A stretch of DNA of 59,708 bases, from contig JAFGCX010000014.1 of assembly GCA_016932415.1 (NCBI GenBank), positions 1 to 59,708 of the forward strand. Reading direction: 5' to 3'. Position 1 is the first letter of the stretch; the number at the start of each line of letters is the position of its first letter. Position numbers and translations under genes: made by a program. Positions 17,075-24,658 of the stretch are shown here, in pieces. Source of the DNA: Candidatus Krumholzibacteriota bacterium. Its GTDB lineage: Bacteria; Krumholzibacteriota; Krumholzibacteriia; Krumholzibacteriales; Krumholzibacteriaceae. Under the pieces are notes generated by a model. The model saw only the letters and a program-made list of their open reading frames with translations, was not told the origin of the DNA and ran no database searches.

Positions 17075-17986
17075 ATGGACGATCACTCTGTCAGCGACAT
17101 ACTCGATCTTCTCGCCTGCCCTGATGACGGGGGCCGCATGGTCATCAGTCAGCAGCATCTCAGGTGTACTCATTGCGGAAAAATCTTCGAGATCCGCGGC
17201 GGGATACCCCTCCTCTATCCCGACGACCTCGACCGGAGGCATCTCGAGCAGGAGGAAAAGCTCGGCGAGCAGATGCAGCACCGGACTCCCCCCCGGCGGG
17301 AGGAATCGTACCAGAGGGAGTGGGAGAAATCGAAAGAAGAGTTCTGGTCGTTCGTCAGGGAAAAGACATCATCAGGAGGGATGACGATCCTCAACGCCGG
17401 ATGCGGTATCGACACCCATTTTCTGCGGCTCGGCGAAGATAACAAGATCATCGCGTTCGATCTGATGCATGGCCTTCTCAGAACCCTTCGCGCGGCCCAT
17501 GGTTCACCGAACAACATAGCCGGCGATATCCACGCTCTCCCCTTCCGACATGGATCGGTCGACGCCCTCTGCTGTATAGACCTGATCCACCACGAATCGG
17601 GAGACCTTCGCCGGATACTCCGGTCGTTCCACGATACTCTCAAGCTGGGAGGGATGCTTTTCCTTGAGGATGTCAACGCGTGGGGGGTATTTCAGTTCTG
17701 GAAATCGATCCTCCTTCCGCGGCCTGCTCACGCCGCTCTGAGATCAGCATATCACAGGCTGAAGGGTTCGACTATCCAGCCGGCTGAGTACGAGTTTCCC
17801 ACTTCCGTGTGGAGGGTCGGAAAGCTCCTCGAGGAGACAGGATTCACCTCTGTCGAGGCGATCCCGCTTCGATCATATCCGCTCAGGACCCGTTTTCCAG
17901 CCTGGATCTACCGGTCGATATCGAAAAACGAACGGATAAGCCGGTATCACAATTTTCATTATTTTTTCTTCGCGGTAAAACGGTGA
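17075..17986 (+). CDS. SAM-dependent methyltransferase with Trm112-like N-terminus
   Basis: 303 residues. Residues 1-60 resemble a Trm112 zinc-ribbon module (DLLACPDD...CTHCGKIFEIRGGIPLL). A class I methyltransferase domain follows with NAGCGIDTHFLRLG (SAM-binding loop), IAFDLMHGLL, AGDIHALPF and ALCCIDLIHH, then a C-terminal region with an FFF-rich end. The substrate cannot be read from sequence; this architecture is frequent in methyltransferases for lipids, quinones or glycans. Transcribed divergently from the M24 peptidase and convergent with the exporter. ATG at 17075 has a moderate ribosome site (AAAGAG). Confidence 0.85.
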   Translation: MDDHSVSDILDLLACPDDGGRMVISQQHLRCTHCGKIFEIRGGIPLLYPDDLDRRHLEQEEKLGEQMQHRTPPRREESYQREWEKSKEEFWSFVREKTSSGGMTILNAGCGIDTHFLRLGEDNKIIAFDLMHGLLRTLRAAHGSPNNIAGDIHALPFRHGSVDALCCIDLIHHESGDLRRILRSFHDTLKLGGMLFLEDVNAWGVFQFWKSILLPRPAHAALRSAYHRLKGSTIQPAEYEFPTSVWRVGKLLEETGFTSVEAIPLRSYPLRTRFPAWIYRSISKNERISRYHNFHYFFFAVKR

Positions 17987-18011
17987 CCTCCCGGCGCGAC
18001 CGGCCTGTCAC
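17983..18011. repeat. Inverted repeat across two convergent stop codons
   Basis: GTGAC-N3-CCGG-N5-CCGG-N3-GTCAC. It covers the stops of both the methyltransferase and the exporter gene. It might act as a bidirectional terminator, although no T-tract is present. Confidence 0.35.
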
Positions 18012-19210
18012 GACATAAACAGGATCGCCAGTGCGCCGGCTATGAATCCGACGACCACGTTTATCGCCTTTATCATGATGAACGCTTTTCGCGAGTGGGC
18101 CAGAAGCGGCAGCATCCCGTGGCCGTCCTGGACGATCGAGTTGGCCAGAAGCACGCTGAAAGGTATCAGCCCCTGGGCGAAGAGGGTGACGAAGATCAGA
18201 TGGGGGCCGGATTGCGGTATCAGCCCTATCAGGCAGGCGGCGGACAGGATCACCCATTTCCCGCCTCCCGTCAGCGCTTCCACATCGAGGTGGAAGTATT
18301 CGGTGACGATATGTAGAAATACGAGGGCTCCCAGCGTCCATAAGAATATCTGCGCGAGGTGGTCCCTCGCTATATGCTCCCACAGGTGTTCCTCGAGGAA
18401 ATGATCGGGAACGGTCGCCACGACAAATAGAGCTATCGCGGTCGAAAAAAGCATCGTCACCCTTACCCATCCCCACCTGGCCCCGCCATCACCTTTATGA
18501 TGGCCGGGGTCGCCGGCCGTTTCCCCCGGCGCGTCGACAGGTTCGCCTGGATGAGAGATCTTGTCGGCGTGGTCATGAGAAATGACTGCTCCTGTATGCT
18601 CTTCCACGGCGGATGTTCCAGGAAGATGCCCGTGGCCGTGTCCGCCGACCTGCCCGGAGATGATGCCGGCAACCAGCGCGACGAGAGATATGGCGAGAAC
18701 GCCTCTGGCGATCGTACAGTGCCTCCACTGGTCGATGAATCTCCCCCTCAGGTTGAAATCATCTTCGTGCTCATCATGGATTACGAGGCCGTCGCAGCAG
18801 AATATCTCCGATTTAGTGATCCTGCGGGTGATAAAATCGGTTATCGCGCCAGCGGCGATCCCGACGACAAAGAGTGTACCGAAAAGAATCAGGGCCTGCC
18901 TCGGAATCATCGCGAGCATGACGAAAGCCTCGTCTCCACTCGTCGCTATCATCGCCGTCACTATCGCTCCAAAACCTATCACCCGGTGAGAAAACATCGC
19001 GACTACGGCGAAAGAGCCGAGACAACCCGGAACGGCTCCGAGAAAAGCGGCGATCAGATACTGGCCGAAACGGTTTCGTGCCAGTCTGCCCTGCCACATT
19101 CCCCGGGTCAGGACATTGATATACTCGATAACAAGCATCATCACGAATACAAAACCTGTTATCATGACCGTGTGCCTGATGACATCTATCATAATGGCGC
19201 AGGATAGCAT
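18008..19210 (-). CDS. Putative 10-TM heavy-metal exporter (ArsP_2 / PF11449 type)
   Basis: 400 residues with about ten hydrophobic helices. The signature region FLGAVPGCLGSFAVVAMFSH...IATSGDEAFVMLAMIP and the late VILSAACLIGLIPQSGPHLIFV...HGMLPLLAHSRKAF match the family often annotated as a putative manganese or arsenic permease. A cytoplasmic or periplasmic loop at about 190-250 is rich in histidine (GGHGHGHL, SHDHADKISH, GHHKGD) and an earlier loop has CCDG and HDEHEDD. These could bind metal. The true ion is not known. ATG at 19210 is used; Met7 is an equal alternative, and neither has a clear ribosome site. Confidence 0.8.
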   Translation of the reverse strand: MLSCAIMIDVIRHTVMITGFVFVMMLVIEYINVLTRGMWQGRLARNRFGQYLIAAFLGAVPGCLGSFAVVAMFSHRVIGFGAIVTAMIATSGDEAFVMLAMIPRQALILFGTLFVVGIAAGAITDFITRRITKSEIFCCDGLVIHDEHEDDFNLRGRFIDQWRHCTIARGVLAISLVALVAGIISGQVGGHGHGHLPGTSAVEEHTGAVISHDHADKISHPGEPVDAPGETAGDPGHHKGDGGARWGWVRVTMLFSTAIALFVVATVPDHFLEEHLWEHIARDHLAQIFLWTLGALVFLHIVTEYFHLDVEALTGGGKWVILSAACLIGLIPQSGPHLIFVTLFAQGLIPFSVLLANSIVQDGHGMLPLLAHSRKAFIMIKAINVVVGFIAGALAILFMS

Positions 19211-19237
19211 GGCGGGCCATAAATGGCAACTATCAGG

Positions 19238-19266
19238 TTGAATCGGACTGTCGTTTCAGTTACGAT
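19238..19266 (+). promoter_or_regulatory. Promoter of the DUF4136 lipoprotein gene
   Basis: TTGAAT and TACGAT are separated by 17 bases, about 35 bases ahead of the start codon and between two divergent genes. Confidence 0.45.
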
Positions 19267-19301
19267 ACAGGCAGAACCAATCGCTAAAGGAGGAAGCGGC
19301 G

Positions 19302-19826
19302 ATGAGATCTCTTCTGATCATTGGATGTATATGCCTTCTGACGATGACTACCGGATGTTCGACGATAAAGGTGGAGACCGATTTCGATCCCGACGCTGAT
19401 TTCGCGGCGCTCAGGACGTATCAGTGGATCGAGCATGTAAAAAAGACGGACAGCCAGATGATGAAAGACCCGCTGATCAGAAAACACGTCATAACGGCGG
19501 TCGAAAACGAGATGGATGCCCTCGGATATTTCAAGGCTGTCAACGAAAAACCCGATTTTCTGATCGCTTTCTACACCGGCGCGAAAAACAGGGTCGATGT
19601 GACTCACTACCATTACAGGTATGGAAGGTGGGGGCGGTTCCACGGACGCGATATCAGTGTCCGCAAATACCGCGAGGGAACATTGATACTCGATATCATA
19701 GATGCCCGCACGAAACAGCTTGTCTGGAGAGGATGGGCCAAAAGTGTGCTCCATGGAAGAGAGGACGCCGCTGAGGACATAAAAGCATCGGTAAAAAAGA
19801 TGCTCGGCAGATATCCACCGAAATAA
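19302..19826 (+). CDS. DUF4136-family lipoprotein
   Basis: 174 residues. A signal peptide with lipobox (LTMTTGC, Cys about 19) is followed by the DUF4136 pattern: TDFDPDADFAALRTYQW near the start, VITAVENEMDALGYFKAVNEKPDFLIAFYTG in the middle and GTLILDIIDARTKQLVWRGWAKS toward the end. Members are exported to the envelope; function unknown. ATG at 19302 has AAAGGAGG eight bases upstream. It is a single gene flanked by a divergent exporter and convergent dinB. Confidence 0.92.
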   Translation: MRSLLIIGCICLLTMTTGCSTIKVETDFDPDADFAALRTYQWIEHVKKTDSQMMKDPLIRKHVITAVENEMDALGYFKAVNEKPDFLIAFYTGAKNRVDVTHYHYRYGRWGRFHGRDISVRKYREGTLILDIIDARTKQLVWRGWAKSVLHGREDAAEDIKASVKKMLGRYPPK

Positions 19827-19876
19827 ACGATATCAGGGGGTTTCCCCGGACAGATCGCTCCCGCCCGCCCGGATGA

Positions 19877-21094
19877 TCAGGACTCCTTGCGCAGCCTCCC
19901 CCGCCTGATGGCGCCATGGCCGAATCTGTGCGCGATATCGTCTACCGCCTGGTCCACCCTGTCCCACCTTTCCTCTTCGGCAGGTCTTTCGTCGAAAAGA
20001 TCGTACTGGCCGGCCTTTTCCTCCGGTTCGAGATTGGAGACTCCGACCCCTATCAATCTTTTTCTTCTGTTTCCGATCGACGCTGCGAGAAGTTTTCCCG
20101 CTTCGGCATAGATCTTCCTGCCCTGGTGCGTCGGGTTATCGAGCGTTATGCTGCGCGTTATCATCGAGTGATCGAAATCCTTGAGTTTCAGCGTTATCGT
20201 CCTGCCGGCAAGATTCTGGTTTCTCAACCTTCCGGCGACTTTTTCCGAGAGGGAAAGCAGATACCTTTCGAGGATTGCCTTGTCGGCGGTATCTTCGGCA
20301 AAAGTCAATTCGTTGCTTATCGATTTGGGCCTTGAATACGGTATCACGGGAGGATTGTGATCTCCCAGGGCGATCTCGAGGAGCCTCGATCCCTGTTTTC
20401 CGAAAAGTTCCGAAACACGCGCTGGTGGCAGTTTCCTTATGTCGCCAAGATATCTTATCCCCTTCTTTCTCAGCTGTTCTGCGCTTTTTTCCCCGACACC
20501 CGGCACCTTCCCGATCGGCAGGCCGCATAGGAATCCGTCGACCATTCCAGGAGGGATCACCGCCATACCGTCAGGCTTGTCGATATCCGATGCTATCTTC
20601 GCGACGAGTTTGCCCGTCGAAAGCCCCGCCGAACAGGTCAGTCCTGTCTCCTCTTTTATCTCCCGCCTTATAGCGACGACTATATCCTCATACCTTCCAA
20701 AGAGCCTCATCGTCCCGGACAGGTCGATGAACGCTTCGTCGATCGATACCTGTTCCACCAGCGGGGAGTAACGGCCGAGAAGCCTGATTATCTTTCGGGA
20801 TATTTCAACGTAGCGGTTCATCCTGCCTGGCTGGATGACGAGGTCGGGGCAGAGTCTTTTTGCCTGAAATATCGGCATCGCTGAATGGATGCCGTACTCT
20901 CTCGCTTTGTAACTCGCCGCGGCCACGACGCCCCGGTCGCTGCTACCGCCGACTATGACAGATCTATCGGCAAGTCCGGGGAAATCGAGGATCTCGATCG
21001 ACGCGAAAAAAGCGTCCATATCTATATGAGCGATAGCGGGATCTTCCGGTCTCCATTCGCCTTTCCCGGCGGGATATGCTACAGGCCTGTACAA
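19877..21094 (-). CDS. dinB: DNA polymerase IV (Y-family)
   Basis: 405 residues. Translesion polymerase. The palm motifs are AHIDMDAFFASIE (metal-binding Asp) and VEQVSIDEAFIDLSG (SIDE motif). The YKAREYGIHSAMP finger motif and the helix-hairpin-helix (LPIGKVPGVGEKSAEQLRKKGI) are also present, and the little-finger domain extends to a C-terminal basic tail. A short beta-clamp-type peptide (QYDLFD) lies near the C-terminus. The start is TTG at 21094, the only initiator ahead of the HIDMD strand, with GAGAGG about ten bases upstream. The protein begins about 20 residues before the catalytic strand, which is typical. It is the last gene of a long co-oriented series and may have its own promoter. 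Confidence 0.94.
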   Translation of the reverse strand: MYRPVAYPAGKGEWRPEDPAIAHIDMDAFFASIEILDFPGLADRSVIVGGSSDRGVVAAASYKAREYGIHSAMPIFQAKRLCPDLVIQPGRMNRYVEISRKIIRLLGRYSPLVEQVSIDEAFIDLSGTMRLFGRYEDIVVAIRREIKEETGLTCSAGLSTGKLVAKIASDIDKPDGMAVIPPGMVDGFLCGLPIGKVPGVGEKSAEQLRKKGIRYLGDIRKLPPARVSELFGKQGSRLLEIALGDHNPPVIPYSRPKSISNELTFAEDTADKAILERYLLSLSEKVAGRLRNQNLAGRTITLKLKDFDHSMITRSITLDNPTHQGRKIYAEAGKLLAASIGNRRKRLIGVGVSNLEPEEKAGQYDLFDERPAEEERWDRVDQAVDDIAHRFGHGAIRRGRLRKES

Positions 21095-21183
21095 CGGCGG
21101 CGTCCTCTCCCTCTATCCGCGTATCTCTCAACCGATCCATAAAGTCGTTTCTGCCTTATTTCTATAATCATCCGGACGGATTT

Positions 21184-22176
21184 TCAATACTTTACTATTA
21201 TCGAGACTATCCCTTCGTCCGGCGCGTCTTCGAGCACCCTGCTGTCGCTGCTTATCCTCGCTGGATCGCCGGCGACAAGATCTCCCAGGACTGCGCTGAG
21301 ATGATCGGCCAGATCCCTCGCCTCGGCTATTGTCCGCGCCTTCGTCTCGATTATTACCCGGTGCCCGGGCCGCTCGATCTGGTTGAGCCAGGAAGCCGCT
21401 TCTAGCAGCAGCTCGGGTACGCCCCCGGCAGTCCGCGCGGAATTGGCAGCAGTGTTCCGGATCTCGCTTCCTGAGATCACGAGGACGTTTCTTTTATCGT
21501 TGACGAGGTAGAACGGCGGCAGCCGGAAGCTATCCCCTATGTAGCTCCTCGGATTACCTGCCCTATCCCAGGTCTCAACGACGAATGAATAGGTCAGCCC
21601 GGGGACTGCCTCGATCCCTTCTTCCGTACTACCGTCCCAGCATATCTCCTCAGGAGGCCTTCCCTTTCCAGAATAGGTCTTAATGACACGGCCCCTTGAA
21701 TCGGCGATCGTCAGATTCCACTTTTCGACCTTGCCGATCCCGGGCCTGAACGAAGCGACTTTCCCTGTCGCGAAAAGATGCGACCACGGTCTGCCCGTGT
21801 ACCTGTCTCTTTCCAGCGCCGAGAGGAAAATCATACTCGACGCGATATCGACCGACTCCCAGCTTTCTTTCCAACCCAGCCCCGGCGCTCTTCTCGCTGC
21901 CAGGTCCAGATCTAGCGCTGGACGGTCGAAATCGAGGTTGATCCTGTCCTCACCCTCTATCGTAAGATTTCGAAGGACACTCCCGTCGACCCCACCGGTA
22001 AGGGAGATCCCGGAACCACCGATACCCGGGGATACAGTACTGTCCGGAACAACAGCGGCGACAGATGCCGGTGGAGCAATCGCCACCGCTTTACCACTGG
22101 ACATCGCGGCCACTGATATCGTAAGCAGTGCTACTATCACAACTGGTCGAAAAAGATGTGAATCATGTCGTTTCAT
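21184..22176 (-). CDS. Secreted protein with FlgD-Ig-like domain and OmpA-like C-terminus
   Basis: 330 residues. A signal peptide (PVVIVALLTISVAAMSSGKAVA) is followed by a central domain: KWNLTIADSRGRVIKTYSGKG, EICWDGSTEEG and YSFVVETWDRAGN, the FlgD-Ig/bacterial sorting-like fold. The last 90 residues (LLLEAASWLNQIE...HRVIIETKARTIAEARDLADHLSAVLG) resemble a degenerate OmpA/Pal peptidoglycan-binding module. It follows the TonB-like gene, the place pal occupies in Tol-Pal operons, so a Pal-like anchor is an inference. No close family was recognised. ATG at 22176 has GGAG nine bases upstream. Confidence 0.62.
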   Translation of the reverse strand: MKRHDSHLFRPVVIVALLTISVAAMSSGKAVAIAPPASVAAVVPDSTVSPGIGGSGISLTGGVDGSVLRNLTIEGEDRINLDFDRPALDLDLAARRAPGLGWKESWESVDIASSMIFLSALERDRYTGRPWSHLFATGKVASFRPGIGKVEKWNLTIADSRGRVIKTYSGKGRPPEEICWDGSTEEGIEAVPGLTYSFVVETWDRAGNPRSYIGDSFRLPPFYLVNDKRNVLVISGSEIRNTAANSARTAGGVPELLLEAASWLNQIERPGHRVIIETKARTIAEARDLADHLSAVLGDLVAGDPARISSDSRVLEDAPDEGIVSIIVKY

Positions 22177-22210
22177 TATCCTTTACTCCTTACTTGACTC
22201 TCTGCTTCCA

Positions 22211-23098
22211 TTAATCGCCGCTCGATCCTCCGAGCCTGTAATCAAAGACTATTTTCCCCCACTGTTCACTGACCGCGCCCCGGGGCAGAGATTCAAACCT
22301 CCACCCGGACAGAGCGTTCTTCGCTCCTGAATCGAATTCCTCGAAACCTGACGACCTGTCGATCAGTATATTTTCCTTGATCCTTCCGTCAGGCAGCACG
22401 ACAAAATGAAGCATCACCGAAGATTCTATACCGCTCTTCTTCGCCCACTCGGGGTACGCGGGCAAATCGTACTGAAGCAGATCCCTGTCGGCAACGGGGC
22501 CGCTGAGCTTGATCCCCCCCACGGAAACTGATTTCGGGTCCTCGTCATTTGTTTTATAACCTGCTTTTTTTACCGGCTCGACGACCGGCATCGCATGGAT
22601 CTCTTTTCTGCCGGGAGCGTGTTCGAGATCGACAGGCTCGCTTCTCCCCGTTTCCAGCGGTAACTGCTGCCTGCCCGCCTGCCTGGCAAGGCTCGATGAG
22701 GCCGCCTTCGGGCGCTTGATATGAACAGGCGTGGCAATAGACGCCGCCAGGGCCTTTCTGCCTATCCTGCTCTCGAGGCTGGTAAAATGTCTGTTCAGTC
22801 TCTCCCCCGTCTCGGCGGCGCCGGGGACCTCGACCGGACTGTCCTTTTTCTTGGGATTTTTCCTTGTGGCGACCCGGGCAGGGGTCGTATTGACTATAGC
22901 TATTCCCTGGTCGGCCGGGACTTTCTCGATCCATGATATCTCTATGACCTTTTCCGGTTCGGGCAGTTCAGGCCGGTACCAGTCGTAAGACTGGCATACC
23001 ACTCCGGCCACGATATGAAGAAGAGCGCTCGCCAGGATGAACCGATTCGTCCTCGACCGTATCGAAGCGATCTCGAATTTTAGAGCGTAGGTGTCCAT
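22211..23098 (-). CDS. TonB/TolA-like energy transducer
   Basis: 295 residues. One N-terminal membrane helix (FILASALLHIVAGVVC, about 21-36) is followed by a long basic/polar linker that should span the periplasm. A TonB_C domain at the end reads LPAYPEWAKKSGIESSVMLHFVVLPDGRIKENIL then SGFEEFDSGAKNALSGWRFESLP. It transmits proton-motive energy from ExbB/ExbD to an outer-membrane partner. The start overlaps the end of the second exbD by 19 bases. No TonB-dependent receptor is in the window, so a Tol-like envelope role is as likely as nutrient uptake. Confidence 0.88.
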   Translation of the reverse strand: MDTYALKFEIASIRSRTNRFILASALLHIVAGVVCQSYDWYRPELPEPEKVIEISWIEKVPADQGIAIVNTTPARVATRKNPKKKDSPVEVPGAAETGERLNRHFTSLESRIGRKALAASIATPVHIKRPKAASSSLARQAGRQQLPLETGRSEPVDLEHAPGRKEIHAMPVVEPVKKAGYKTNDEDPKSVSVGGIKLSGPVADRDLLQYDLPAYPEWAKKSGIESSVMLHFVVLPDGRIKENILIDRSSGFEEFDSGAKNALSGWRFESLPRGAVSEQWGKIVFDYRLGGSSGD

Positions 23099-23520
23099 TC
23101 GACTCCCCTCTCTCCCTGTGATGTGGCGATCGCGAGCCTCCTCGCTCCGGCGTTACGTGCTTCTTTCAGGATCTCCCTGACCATCCTGTACGGAACATCC
23201 TCATCCGCCCTGATTACGACCAGGGTAGATTCCCGGCCGGGCATGGAAAGCAGTTCTTTCAATTCGGCGGCAAGCCCTTCCCTTGATACTATATTCTTTT
23301 CCAGCGAAAGCTCGCCGGTCAGCCCGAGGGTGATGCTCAATCTCGACTCATCCTCCACTCCCCTCGTCTGTGTCTTAGGCAGGTTGACTCCTATATCAGA
23401 TATTGAAAGGACCGGAGCCGTTATCAGAAGTATTATCACCAGCACCAGGGCCACATCTATGATCGGAGTGACATTTACTCCCATGATCCCCGGTGTTGCT
23501 TTCATTAATCTTCCCTTCAT
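23080..23520 (-). CDS. ExbD/TolR-family protein (second copy)
   Basis: 146 residues. The conserved segment is MGVNVTPIIDVALVLVIILLITAPV, a TM helix with the proton-carrying Asp near its start, followed by a periplasmic ExbD domain (VVIRADEDVPYRMVREILKEARNAGARRLAIAT). It pairs with ExbB/TolQ as the stator of a proton-driven motor. ATG at 23520 has GGGAG upstream and lies one base after the other exbD. The two copies differ in sequence, so they probably form a mixed dimer. Confidence 0.92.
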   Translation of the reverse strand: MKGRLMKATPGIMGVNVTPIIDVALVLVIILLITAPVLSISDIGVNLPKTQTRGVEDESRLSITLGLTGELSLEKNIVSREGLAAELKELLSMPGRESTLVVIRADEDVPYRMVREILKEARNAGARRLAIATSQGERGVEWTPTL

Positions 23521-23521
23521 C

Positions 23522-23929
23522 TTATCTCCCTGTCACAGCGATATCGGTGATCCCGCAGACCTTTACCTGATCGACGACATCTACGAACGCCCCGTGCGAC
23601 ACTGAACCGTCGCATGAGATGACCGCCTGTCTGCCGCCATCACTCCCAGCCAGCGGGAGCAGCGCTGCCGCGAGGCTCTCTCTGTTGACCATACGGTCAT
23701 CTACCCTGACGCTGTCCTCCGATACGATCGAAAGAGTCAGTACCGTCTTTTCCCCGACAGGCTGATCTTTCTGCTGTTCCGATCCCCGGATAAATATGCT
23801 CGATTCAAAAGCGAGCGGTGTGAGCAGCATCAACATGACAACAAGCACGAGCGACACGTCTATCAGCGGCGTCATGTTCGCGCTGTGTATGCCATATCCA
23901 TTTTTGCCGTCTTCATCTAACAGAAGCAT
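23522..23929 (-). CDS. ExbD/TolR-family protein (first copy)
   Basis: 135 residues. The TM segment ANMTPLIDVSLVLVVMLMLLTP carries the conserved Asp. The periplasmic domain ends with ISCDGSVSHGAFVDVVDQVKVCGITDIAVT. It follows exbB by one base and is followed by another exbD by one base. Tandem ExbD genes after one ExbB are common in FCB-type genomes. ATG has GGGAG upstream. Confidence 0.92.
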   Translation of the reverse strand: MLLLDEDGKNGYGIHSANMTPLIDVSLVLVVMLMLLTPLAFESSIFIRGSEQQKDQPVGEKTVLTLSIVSEDSVRVDDRMVNRESLAAALLPLAGSDGGRQAVISCDGSVSHGAFVDVVDQVKVCGITDIAVTGR

Positions 23930-23930
23930 C

Positions 23931-24554
23931 TTAACTCCCTGTCTCCATTATCAGCGCTCTGAGGCTGCGGGCGTTGTTCTCGGCAACGGTCAGGATCACA
24001 TTGGCCCGCCGCGAGAAGTGGTTGTAAAGCATGATCGCCGGTACCGCTATGACTATTCCTCCCGCCGTCGTAAGAAGAGCTTCGGCCACGCCGGCGGCGA
24101 CCACCGACGGCGCCGCGGACCCGGCGGCTGCCATATTGGAAAACGCTCTCATTATTCCCCATATCGTTCCCAGTAGACCGATCAGGGGTGCTACGGCCGC
24201 CATCGTTCCGAGGACTCCGAGGTTTTTCTCGAAAAGCATCTTCTGCTCGCTGAGGCTTATCTGGAGCCTTTCCTCGACAGGTTCGCTGTTGATATCCTTC
24301 CCTTCAAAGATCTGAAGGGCGACCGCTCCCATCGGATGGGGAGACGATTCGCATGCTCTGTACGCTTCCTTCAGGTCCCTGTTCTTAATCTTTTTTATCG
24401 ATAATGCCATCGTTTCCTCGGGTCTTCCCCTGCGCTTGAAAAAGTAGTACAGCCTCTCGACAGCCACGCCAAAAGTTATGACGCTGCATACGAGCAGGAC
24501 GAGGAAGATCGGACTGTCGGCGAGAGCATCCATCCAGTTGAACTCCGAAAACAT
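23931..24554 (-). CDS. MotA/TolQ/ExbB proton channel family protein
   Basis: 207 residues with three TM helices (about 13-35, 108-130, 155-178). The family core reads LGVLGTMAAVAPLIGLLGTIWGIMRAF, then GVAEALLTTAGGIVIAVPAIMLYNHF. It supplies the proton-conducting subunit for the ExbD and TonB-like products encoded immediately downstream. ATG at 24554 has AAGGAGATGAAAG before it. About 100 bases separate it from the upstream TPR gene. Confidence 0.94.
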   Translation of the reverse strand: MFSEFNWMDALADSPIFLVLLVCSVITFGVAVERLYYFFKRRGRPEETMALSIKKIKNRDLKEAYRACESSPHPMGAVALQIFEGKDINSEPVEERLQISLSEQKMLFEKNLGVLGTMAAVAPLIGLLGTIWGIMRAFSNMAAAGSAAPSVVAAGVAEALLTTAGGIVIAVPAIMLYNHFSRRANVILTVAENNARSLRALIMETGS

Positions 24555-24658
24555 CTTTCATCTCCTTTTTGAATCGTTCGTTTCTTTTCCGATCGCGCGT
24601 CGGTGATATCAGCCGCGGCGCGGCGTCCGGACCAGCCGACCCGGTCTGCTGCGGCCTT

